DNA from: Candidatus Aminicenantota bacterium | GTDB lineage: Bacteria; Acidobacteriota; Aminicenantia; UBA2199 | Assembly (NCBI GenBank): GCA_026393775.1 | Contig: JAPKZM010000317.1 | Span: forward strand, 1-5,043 | Length of the DNA stretch: 5,043 bases | Direction: 5' to 3' | Shown: positions 1-4,574 of the stretch, piece by piece | Numbering within the stretch: the first letter of the stretch is position 1 | Layout: each line of letters opens with the position of its first letter | The notes under the pieces: generated by a model | Database searches by the model: none | Told to the model about the DNA's origin: nothing | Seen by the model: the letters and a program-made list of their open reading frames with translations, nothing else | Made by a program: the position numbers and the translations under genes

Positions 1-248
1 ACTACCACAACTACCTGTTGGGCGAATTGCTGGCTTCGCAGCTCTTGTACCATATCGCCGGCGCCGTGCTGAAAAGCGATGCTGTGGAGGGCCAGAGTTT
101 TGCCGGCCGGCCCGAAGTCGGCCGTTATTTGACCGAGTTCGTTTTCAAGCCCGGCATGCGCTGGCCCTGGAACGAGATGATCGAACGCGCCACGGGAGAA
201 AAACTGACCGCCAAATATTACGCTCGGCAATTCGTCAGCGGGAAATAA
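1..248 (+). CDS. M2 family (ACE-like) zinc metallopeptidase, C-terminal fragment
   Basis: The 5' part lies outside the window; the reading frame begins with the codon at 3 and gives the last 81 residues before a TAA stop. The fragment starts YHNYLLGELLASQL and later contains GMRWPWNEMIERATGEKL. This resembles the end of the peptidase M2 family (peptidyl-dipeptidase A / angiotensin-converting enzyme), where a PYIRYF...FQFH helix is followed by a SRPWPEAMQLITG-type segment. By that alignment the Tyr of YHNY (fragment residue 4) would match the transition-state-stabilising Tyr of ACE; this is inference. The zinc motif HEXXH would lie upstream and cannot be checked. Enzymes of this family remove C-terminal dipeptides or act as carboxypeptidases, and many bacterial members are exported. 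The family call rests on the C-terminal tail only; an M3-like or other gluzincin peptidase is the main alternative. Confidence 0.7.
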   Translation, partial: YHNYLLGELLASQLLYHIAGAVLKSDAVEGQSFAGRPEVGRYLTEFVFKPGMRWPWNEMIERATGEKLTAKYYARQFVSGK

Positions 249-252
249 AAAT

Positions 253-290
253 GTCGGCGGACGACTGAGGACAGAGTAGCCGGTTTTTTT
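253..290 (+). terminator. Weak candidate intrinsic terminator after the M2 peptidase
   Basis: A short stem can form between CGGC (255-258) and GCCG (279-282), extendable by two G-U pairs, and it is followed directly by seven T residues (284-290). The stem is short and the loop is about 20 nt, so this is a weak call. The position, just after the peptidase stop and just before the candidate promoter of the next gene, is appropriate. Confidence 0.25.
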
Positions 291-320
291 GAAACTTTTT
301 TAGACCTTCTGGCATCTGAT
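290..320 (+). promoter_or_regulatory. Candidate ECF / sigma-E-type promoter for the PDZ gene
   Basis: TGAAACTT (290-297) is followed after 17 bp by TCTGAT (315-320). This resembles the GGAACTT / TCTGA pair of sigma-E-type promoters, and TGAAAC-type -35 boxes occur for other ECF sigma factors. Transcription would start near 326-328, leaving a leader of about 26 nt that contains the AGGAGG site. That start would also make the ATG at 329 leaderless or nearly so, favouring the ATG at 353. No good sigma-70 -10 box is seen here: TTGAAA at 289-294 has no matching TATAAT-like element 16-18 bp downstream. It is a motif match by eye only. Confidence 0.4.
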
Positions 321-341
321 AGGGTGAAATGCGATTCAAAC

Positions 342-347
342 AGGAGG
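342..347 (+). promoter_or_regulatory. Ribosome binding site deciding the start of the PDZ gene
   Basis: A perfect AGGAGG lies 5 nt before the ATG at 353. The in-frame ATG at 329 has no comparable site and would add eight residues in front of the basic region of the signal peptide, so 353 is the preferred start. Confidence 0.85.
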
Positions 348-352
348 TTTTC

Positions 353-1312
353 ATGGATAGAGCAAAGAAACTCATCGGCTGGCGGCAGGTGTTTTTGGCC
401 GCGGCCGTGCTGGCGGCAGGGACTTTTACCCTGCTGGCCGGGGAAAAACCGGAACACGGCTTCCTTGGCGTATCGGTGCAAGGCCTGGACAGCGCCGAGA
501 AAGAAAAACTTGGCGTCAAGATCGGCGTGGAAGTAATGAGCGTCGATAAGGAGAGCGCTGCGGCCAAGGCCGGCATCAAGGAAGACGATGTCATCCAGCT
601 GGTCAACGGTGAAAAGATTCGCAACCCCCAGGACCTGGTCGACATTATCGCTGAACTGGCGCCGGGGGCCACGGTCAAGATCGGTTTATGGCGTGAAGGA
701 AAAACGCTCGAGGTGAGCGCCGAGCTTGGCAAGCGCGAGCATGGCAAGGAATATGACTGGAAAAGCTACAAGCTGCCGCGTATTTTTCGTTCCAGCGCTT
801 ATTTGGGCGTAGTCCTGCAGGAATTGAATCCCGACCTGGCTCCATATTTCGGCGTTAAAACGGACGAAGGGGCGCTGATCGTCCGCGTTGAAAAGGATAC
901 GCCTGCCGAAAAAGCGGGGCTGAAGGCCGGCGACGTGATCGTGCAGATGGGTGAAAAGGCGGTCAAGGATGCCGACACCGTGCATGAAATCCTGGCCGAT
1001 TTGAAAAAAGGCGACGTGATCGCCGTCACGGTCGTCCGCCACGGCAAGAAGGAGACGCTCAAAGCCGAACCCGATTTTAGCCATCGCCAGCGCATCATGC
1101 GCATTTTCCGGGGCTGTAAGGACAAGGGCGGCAATTGGCTGGAAAATTCCGACCTGGGCACCGACATCCCCGAATTGGATATCGAGCTCCCGCCGTTGCC
1201 TGACATGCCTCATATCGATGAGGCCCTGCATCGGGTTCATGAAAAAATGGAACGGGTGAAAGTGAAGATCGAAAAACACCTGGAAAAAATAGGTGAAGAT
1301 TTCTGGATTTGA
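353..1312 (+). CDS. Exported double-PDZ domain protein without a protease domain
   Basis: A 319-aa protein. Residues 1-30 form a signal peptide or N-terminal anchor: basic MDRAKK, then the hydrophobic run FLAAAVLAAGTFTLLAG. Two PDZ domains of the HtrA/DegP-type follow. PDZ1 (about 36-127) has FLGVSV and later KAGIKEDDVIQLVNG; PDZ2 (about 149-238) has YLGVVLQEL and later KAGLKAGDVIVQMGEKAV. There is no trypsin-like catalytic domain (no GNSGGP motif), so this is not an intact HtrA protease. The C-terminal part (about 240-319) is unlike PDZ: an acidic, proline-rich stretch (ELDIELPPLPDMP) followed by a charged helix with several His residues, possibly a coiled coil. A likely role is periplasmic binding of protein C-termini, as a scaffold, chaperone adaptor or protease regulator; this is inferred from the domains. 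It stands alone between the M2 peptidase and a convergent unit. The candidate ECF-type promoter upstream would suit an envelope-stress protein. Confidence 0.88.
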   Translation: MDRAKKLIGWRQVFLAAAVLAAGTFTLLAGEKPEHGFLGVSVQGLDSAEKEKLGVKIGVEVMSVDKESAAAKAGIKEDDVIQLVNGEKIRNPQDLVDIIAELAPGATVKIGLWREGKTLEVSAELGKREHGKEYDWKSYKLPRIFRSSAYLGVVLQELNPDLAPYFGVKTDEGALIVRVEKDTPAEKAGLKAGDVIVQMGEKAVKDADTVHEILADLKKGDVIAVTVVRHGKKETLKAEPDFSHRQRIMRIFRGCKDKGGNWLENSDLGTDIPELDIELPPLPDMPHIDEALHRVHEKMERVKVKIEKHLEKIGEDFWI

Positions 1313-1321
1313 TCCTCCTCA

Positions 1322-1362
1322 TTCGGGTGCCCCGGTTCCGGCTGCGGGCCGGGGCGCCTGAA
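1322..1362. terminator. Strong hairpin between convergent genes, likely bidirectional terminator
   Basis: Positions 1322-1335 (core GGTGCCCCGG) pair with 1349-1362 (core CCGGGGCGCC), giving a 14-bp stem with two G-U pairs in the plus-strand RNA and a 13-nt loop. It lies 9 nt after the PDZ gene stop and 3 nt beyond the stop of the opposing UPF0316 gene, so it can serve both. The plus-strand downstream sequence (CAATTATTTGCTC) is only moderately T-rich and the minus side has no T run. Termination may therefore be inefficient, or the hairpin may act mainly as a 3'-end stabiliser. Confidence 0.65.
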
Positions 1363-1365
1363 CAA

Positions 1366-1956
1366 TTATTTGCTCTTGGAGAACAAACGGAACAGGCGGA
1401 ACGGATCGCGTTTTGCACCGACCGGATAAACGGTTTCCCTGGCGCTGGTCACTTCTTCGACCGAATAAAAGGCGTCGGGAAGCGTAGCGCGGACTTCGGC
1501 CAGCACGTGCTGCAGATGCTGGCGGCGGACCACGGTGAAGATCGTTTCCACCGGCCCGGCGGCGCCGCGGCCCGGGATCGCGGTGAACCCGAAACCAAGG
1601 TCATGCAGCCTTTGACACAATTCCGGGCCGTCATTGGGAGTGATGATGCGCACGATCACCATGCCCAGGGTCAGGCGCTGTTCCAGAATCTGGCCAATGG
1701 CGGTTCCGGTGGCGAAACCGGCGGCGTAGGCGATGTAGGCCACCGGGTGCGAAACCGTTTTCATGATCTGGCCGATGGCCAGCAGCCAGATCAGTACTTC
1801 AAAAAAACCCACCAGCGGCGCCAGCCAGCGGATGCCCCGGGCGATAGAAACGATGCGGATGGTTTGCAGGCTGACATCGACAATCCGGGCCAGGAAGATC
1901 AGCGCCGGCAGAATGACCCAGATGAATAAGAATGAGTGTGTGAATGGCTGTCCCAT
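1366..1956 (-). CDS. UPF0316-type membrane protein with C-terminal DUF2179 domain
   Basis: A 196-aa protein beginning MGQPFTHSFL. The first half has about three hydrophobic segments (roughly 8-26, 43-65 and 71-91). It contains the recognisable pattern of the DUF5698/UPF0316 family: RIVDVSLQTIRIVSIARG, then GFFEVLIWLLAIGQIM, then YIAYAAGFATGTAIG. The second half (about 98-170) fits a cytosolic DUF2179 domain, as also found at the end of YitT proteins: VIVRIITPNDGPELCQRLHDLG, a GRGAAGPVETIFTVVRR stretch, and a final DAFYSVEEV segment. The tail is basic. The biochemical function of the family is not established; a ligand-sensing or transport role is speculation. The gene starts 44 nt after the hutH stop on the same strand, so it is probably cotranscribed with hutH and ends at the shared hairpin. 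Confidence 0.85.
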   Translation of the reverse strand: MGQPFTHSFLFIWVILPALIFLARIVDVSLQTIRIVSIARGIRWLAPLVGFFEVLIWLLAIGQIMKTVSHPVAYIAYAAGFATGTAIGQILEQRLTLGMVIVRIITPNDGPELCQRLHDLGFGFTAIPGRGAAGPVETIFTVVRRQHLQHVLAEVRATLPDAFYSVEEVTSARETVYPVGAKRDPFRLFRLFSKSK

Positions 1957-1964
1957 TTTAGTTG

Positions 1965-1970
1965 TCCTCC
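1965..1970 (-). promoter_or_regulatory. Ribosome binding site deciding the UPF0316 start
   Basis: On the minus strand GGAGGA lies 8 nt before the ATG at 1956. The frame stays open up to a TTG at 2004 that overlaps the hutH stop. That longer start would add 16 Cys/Arg-rich residues (MICRGPICIFCRRTTK) unlike the family's N-terminus, so 1956 is preferred. Confidence 0.8.
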
Positions 1971-2000
1971 GGCAGAAAATACAGATTGGACCGCGGCATA

Positions 2001-3578
2001 TCAATCACTGGCGAATCGTTCATGATCATCTCCGTTCAGGTCGATGCCGTTCTCCAGGGCGCTTTGCCGAGCCACGGTCAGCAGGCTGCCGTCGCGCACC
2101 AGGCCCTCGGCGCATGCCAGGTCATCGGCGAATACCCGGTCGTTTTCGGCATGGGTGATCCCAAGGCGGATGCGGGCGTGCACGGCCTCCAGCATCTCGC
2201 TGCTGCGCAAAGGGCGGCGAAAATCCATGCCCTGGGCGGCGCAGGTGAATTCTACCGCCTGGATGCGCTCCAAATTGTCCAGGATGCGATGCAGCTTGCG
2301 AGCCGCGATCGAGCCCATGCTGACATGGTCTTCCTGCCCCAGCGAAGTGGGAATGCTGTCGGCGCTGGCCGGGAAGCACAGGGTTTTGTTTTCGCTGGCC
2401 AGGGCGGCGCTGGTGTACTGGCAGATCATGAATCCCGATTGCAAGCCGGTCTTGGCCAGCAGCAGCGCCGGCAGGCCCTGGTCATTGCCGTGCAGCAGCG
2501 AGTAAACGCGCCGGTCGGCTATGTTGCCCAATTCGCTGGCGGCGAGGGCGGCGTAATCGAGCGGCAGGGCCAGTGGTTGACCGTGGAAATTGCCGCCGCT
2601 GACGGCTTCACCGTTTTCCAGAATGACGGGATTATCTGTCACAGCGTTGATCTCCACCTCGACCGCATCGCGCAAATGGGCCCAGGCCTGCCGCGAGGCG
2701 CCATGCACCTGAGGCATGCAGCGCAGGGAATAGGCATCCTGGACCCGGTCGCAGCCGGCGTGGCTCTCGACCATCTGCGAACCGTGCAGCCATGCGGACA
2801 AGCGGCGAGCCACCAGTTTGGCTCCCGGATGAGGACGCAGGGCGTGCAGTTCCGCCAGGAACGGACGGTCGGATCCGGCCTGTGCTTCCAGCGACATGGC
2901 GCCGGCGATATCGGCCAGGTCGAGGCAATGCTGCAGCCGCCGCACCGCCCACACGGCATGAGCGGCCATGAACTGGGTGCCGTTGATCAAGGCCAACCCT
3001 TCCTTGGGCCCGAGTTGGATGGGCGGCAGTCCCTTTTCTTCCAGCAGTCTGCCGGCCGGGCGGGCTTCCGCCCCGGACTGGATCAACCCGAGACCGATCA
3101 GCGGCAGAAAGAGATGGGAAAGGGGAGCCAGATCGCCGGAAGCGCCGACGCTGCCCTGGCAGGGGACAAGTGGAATCACGTTGTTTTCGATGTGCCAGAT
3201 GATGCGTTCCACGGTCGGGATGGCCACTCCGGAATTGCCTCGGCAGAGGGTGTGAGCTTTAAGGATCAGCATCAGCTTGGCCAGGCGCGCCGGGATTGGT
3301 TCTCCCATGCCGCTGGCATGGCTCATGATGAGGTTACGCTGCAAGGCGCGCGTGTCTTCGGGCGAAATGCGGGTGGTGCAGAGCGGGCCGAAACCGGTAT
3401 TGATCCCGTAAACCGCGGCTTCGCTAGCCGCCAGCTCGGCTACTCGCCGTCGGCTCTTTTCGATGCGACCGCGGGCGGTATCGTTCAGCACACCACGGCA
3501 ATGGCCGTCGGCGATGGCCAGGGCGATGGCCGGGGTCAGATGCTCCTGGCCATATTGAAAAACAGTGGATTGGTTCAT
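2001..3578 (-). CDS. hutH: Histidine ammonia-lyase (histidase)
   Basis: A 525-aa cytosolic enzyme, close to the usual 500-515 aa, that deaminates L-histidine to trans-urocanate and ammonia, the first step of histidine breakdown. The Ala-Ser-Gly triad that cyclises to the MIO electrophile is at residues 146-148 within GSVGASGDLAPLSH. Other active-site residues known from the Pseudomonas putida enzyme are in register: Tyr57 in VYGINTGFGPL, His87 in NLIMSHASGMG, Asn199 in LINGTQ, Tyr283 and Arg286 in QDAYSLRCMPQVHG, Phe331 in NFHGQP, and Glu416 in SLGQEDHVSMG. The Ser86-His87 pair is the histidine-specific form rather than the His-Leu of tyrosine ammonia-lyases, so TAL/PAL activity is unlikely. 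The ATG at 3578 has AAGGAG 6 nt upstream. The frame is open to 3749, but that extension begins inside the candidate -10 box and looks non-coding. No hutU, hutI, hutG or hutP gene is in the window; the likely operon partner is the UPF0316 gene. Confidence 0.97.
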   Translation of the reverse strand: MNQSTVFQYGQEHLTPAIALAIADGHCRGVLNDTARGRIEKSRRRVAELAASEAAVYGINTGFGPLCTTRISPEDTRALQRNLIMSHASGMGEPIPARLAKLMLILKAHTLCRGNSGVAIPTVERIIWHIENNVIPLVPCQGSVGASGDLAPLSHLFLPLIGLGLIQSGAEARPAGRLLEEKGLPPIQLGPKEGLALINGTQFMAAHAVWAVRRLQHCLDLADIAGAMSLEAQAGSDRPFLAELHALRPHPGAKLVARRLSAWLHGSQMVESHAGCDRVQDAYSLRCMPQVHGASRQAWAHLRDAVEVEINAVTDNPVILENGEAVSGGNFHGQPLALPLDYAALAASELGNIADRRVYSLLHGNDQGLPALLLAKTGLQSGFMICQYTSAALASENKTLCFPASADSIPTSLGQEDHVSMGSIAARKLHRILDNLERIQAVEFTCAAQGMDFRRPLRSSEMLEAVHARIRLGITHAENDRVFADDLACAEGLVRDGSLLTVARQSALENGIDLNGDDHERFASD

Positions 3579-3584
3579 GGACTG

Positions 3585-3590
3585 CTCCTT
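3585..3590 (-). promoter_or_regulatory. Ribosome binding site deciding the hutH start
   Basis: AAGGAG on the minus strand, 6 nt before the ATG at 3578. The protein then starts MNQSTVFQYGQEHLTP, matching the usual short N-terminus of histidases, and the 57-residue upstream extension is discarded. Confidence 0.85.
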
Positions 3591-3609
3591 CGTGGCTGGA
3601 TTTGCCGCC

Positions 3610-3674
3610 GGCAGATCTTTCCCCGGCAGCGCTGAAGCGGAGCGCTCAAACGCTCCCTCCCGTTGACATCTGCC
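3610..3674 (-). other. Possible structured 5' leader of hutH mRNA
   Basis: The leader between the candidate start of transcription (about 3742) and the hutH ATG can fold. ATCTGCC (plus strand 3668-3674) pairs with GGCAGAT (3610-3616), enclosing a GGAGCG/CGCTCC hairpin (3639-3644 with 3651-3656, 6-nt loop). Two copies of AGCGCT (3628-3633 and 3641-3646) offer an alternative pairing that excludes that hairpin. No T run follows, so a classic attenuator is not supported and no known riboswitch class is recognised. Folding by eye only. Confidence 0.3.
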
Positions 3675-3726
3675 AGATTTTTCCGTGCTGCCAGCAGATG
3701 CTGCAGCGCCACATCCGCTATCATGA

Positions 3727-3740
3727 TTGTCTATTTGTCT
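3727..3740. repeat. Direct repeat copy A near the hutH transcription start
   Basis: TTGTCTATTTGTCT matches the copy at 3771-3784 at 11 of 14 positions. Each copy is itself a tandem pair of TGTC(T/A) units 8 bp apart. This copy lies just downstream of the -10 box, about +2 to +16 of the hutH transcript, a typical repressor position. The binding protein is unknown. Confidence 0.35.
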
Positions 3741-3748
3741 GAAATGCA

Positions 3749-3777
3749 ATTATGACCGCAGTCCGCTTTTTTGTCAA
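3749..3777 (-). promoter_or_regulatory. Sigma-70-like promoter of the hutH unit
   Basis: On the minus strand, TTGACA (3777-3772), a perfect -35 box, is followed after exactly 17 bp by CATAAT (3754-3749), 5 of 6 matches to the -10 consensus. Transcription would start near 3742, giving a leader of about 160 nt before hutH. This also rules out translation from the in-frame ATG at 3749, which is inside the -10 box. Confidence 0.75.
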
Positions 3778-3784
3778 GCTGTCT
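3771..3784. repeat. Direct repeat copy B overlapping the hutH -35 box
   Basis: TTGTCAAGCTGTCT is the second copy of the 14-bp repeat, 44 bp from copy A. It covers the -35 hexamer, so its first half is partly explained by promoter consensus. The outer half (CTGTCT) is not, which is what makes an operator plausible. Confidence 0.35.
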
Positions 3785-3797
3785 CAACTGCTTTGAT

Positions 3798-3826
3798 TTG
3801 AAAGTAACCGGCAACTGTGCTAGCTT
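3798..3826 (+). promoter_or_regulatory. Weak candidate promoter for the SOR-like gene
   Basis: TTGAAA (3798-3803) is followed after 17 bp by TAGCTT (3821-3826), with TG at 3818-3819 giving an extended -10 (TGcTAGCTT). The -10 matches only 3 of 6, so the call is tentative. It would start transcription near 3833, divergent from the hutH promoter, with about 90 nt of leader. Confidence 0.3.
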
Positions 3827-3846
3827 TCAGCCATGGAGATAAGCGT

Positions 3847-3906
3847 ATGGATCAAAACTTTTTTAGCGGCCGGTATGGGCTGCTGATGCTCTTTTTTATC
3901 AAATGA
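3847..3906 (+). CDS. Possible 19-codon leader ORF upstream of the SOR-like gene
   Basis: An ATG at 3847 opens a short frame reading MDQNFFSGRYGLLMLFFIK and ending in TGA 20 nt before the next gene. GGAG at 3835-3838 lies 8 nt upstream. The peptide is hydrophobic at its C-terminal end. It could be a leader peptide, a tiny membrane protein or chance; so short an ORF has little statistical support. Confidence 0.2.
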   Translation: MDQNFFSGRYGLLMLFFIK

Positions 3907-3913
3907 GGAGTCG

Positions 3914-3919
3914 AGGAGG
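3914..3919 (+). promoter_or_regulatory. Ribosome binding site deciding the start of the SOR-like gene
   Basis: AGGAGG lies 7 nt before the ATG at 3927. The frame's earlier ATG at 3903 would put this site inside the coding region and add eight residues before a well-formed signal peptide, so 3927 is preferred. Confidence 0.85.
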
Positions 3920-3926
3920 GAACATC

Positions 3927-4268
3927 ATGAGGAAAGTTTTCTTTTTATTACTGTTTTCATCTTTTTTATTGAACGCCCATCCGCCCAAGTCCATTGATTT
4001 GAGCTATGATGGGGCAAAAGCCGCTTTGACGGTCAAAGTCTGGCACAAGGTTTCTAATCCGGAAAACCATTATGTTAAAAAAATTACGGTTTTCCTGGGT
4101 AATGAGCCGATTGCCGAAAAAACCTACGAGCGTCAACAGGCTAAGGAATTCCAGGAAGAAATTTTTGCCTTGAACGAAAAACACTTGAAAAATGGGGATC
4201 CGGTCAAGGTGCGGGCATTCTGCAGCGTGTACGGGGAAAAAACTGTGGACCTGGTGTGGCAGGAATAG
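3927..4268 (+). CDS. Small exported protein resembling the desulfoferrodoxin/superoxide reductase iron-binding domain
   Basis: A 113-aa protein. Residues 1-17 form a signal peptide (MRKVFFLLLFSSFLLNA, cleavage likely after NA), so the mature protein of about 96 aa is probably periplasmic. The rest looks like a small beta-sandwich: a WHKVSNPENHYVKKITVFLG segment (39-58) recalls the HPMTEEHYIEWIEV region of superoxide reductase, and VRAFCSVYG (95-103) recalls its A-YCNxHGxW iron-ligand segment. By that alignment His48 and Cys99 are kept, the ligand His after Cys is Tyr102, and the first His is displaced (His40). A normal Fe(His)4Cys centre is therefore not expected, and superoxide reduction is doubtful. 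Remote members of this family with a signal peptide exist, but their role is unknown to me. The gene is divergent from hutH and its stop is 3 nt from that of the opposing gene. GC content (about 44%) is clearly lower than in hutH. Confidence 0.65.
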   Translation: MRKVFFLLLFSSFLLNAHPPKSIDLSYDGAKAALTVKVWHKVSNPENHYVKKITVFLGNEPIAEKTYERQQAKEFQEEIFALNEKHLKNGDPVKVRAFCSVYGEKTVDLVWQE

Positions 4269-4271
4269 GAT

Positions 4272-4562
4272 TCACTTCGGCAGAAAGATCGTTTCCTCTT
4301 CTTCCCGGGTCATGATATCGACGCGCATGCTTTTATGGATCATGTCGATATTGACGATCTGGATCTCCAGGTTCTCATTCTTTTCCAGGGTCATGAGCCG
4401 GGTGGCGATCTCCAGCAACTGGGTGACGCTAAGCCGGTCGTATTTCAATTCGGCCCTGATCTTGGCATAGTTGCCGGTGTCGAACTGATCGATGCGCAGG
4501 ATCTTGAAACCCGCGCGATCGAACATGTCGTAGATTAAAAGCGGATCGTAGGTGTTTTTCAC
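4272..4562 (-). CDS. Unrecognised 96-aa protein downstream of the ZIP transporter
   Basis: I do not recognise a family. The frame opens only after the ZIP stop codon, and the chosen start is a GTG at 4562, 12 nt beyond that stop, with GGGG at 4568-4571 as a poor ribosome binding site; translational coupling to the ZIP gene is likely. The protein has no signal peptide, membrane segment or Cys. Its pattern suggests an alpha/beta fold: YDPLLIYDMFDRAGFKILRI (helix then strand), a hydrophilic turn, the helix SVTQLLEIATRLMTLEKNEN, then LEIQIVNIDMIHKS and VDIMTREEEETIFLPK as strands. The acidic EEEE run near the end and the neighbour could suggest a metal-related role, but that is speculation. The frame is well formed over its whole length and contains a coherent hydrophobic pattern, so a real gene is likely. 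Confidence 0.7.
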   Translation of the reverse strand: MKNTYDPLLIYDMFDRAGFKILRIDQFDTGNYAKIRAELKYDRLSVTQLLEIATRLMTLEKNENLEIQIVNIDMIHKSMRVDIMTREEEETIFLPK

Positions 4563-4574
4563 ACGTGCCCCGGT

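Noticed and set aside
235..1279. Several minus-strand frames of 135-197 codons opposite the PDZ gene
   Set aside because: They are shadows of a well-supported double-PDZ gene; none has an RBS or a recognisable domain.
1309..1929. A 206-codon plus-strand frame opposite the UPF0316 gene
   Set aside because: The translation is low-complexity, rich in Arg/Asp/Gln, begins within the terminator hairpin region and has no RBS. The opposite strand encodes a recognisable membrane protein.
2122..2959. Frames of 85-106 codons on the minus strand within hutH in other phases
   Set aside because: Alternative-phase translations of hutH with no RBS and Arg/Gly/Pro-rich composition.
1962..3635. A 557-codon open frame on the plus strand, opposite hutH
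   Set aside because: It mirrors hutH along nearly its full length. hutH has every active-site residue of its family and a good RBS; the antisense frame is open because GC-rich codon bias removes stops, and its translation (Gln/Gly/Ala-rich) resembles no family.
3639..3656. GGAGCG/CGCTCC hairpin considered as a terminator or attenuator of hutH
   Set aside because: It is not followed by a T run on the minus strand (GCTTCAGCG follows), so only a possible structural role is kept.
3579..3749. N-terminal extension of hutH to an ATG at 3749
   Set aside because: That ATG is inside the candidate -10 box, so it would not be in the transcript. The extension has no family similarity, and the ATG at 3578 has a good RBS.
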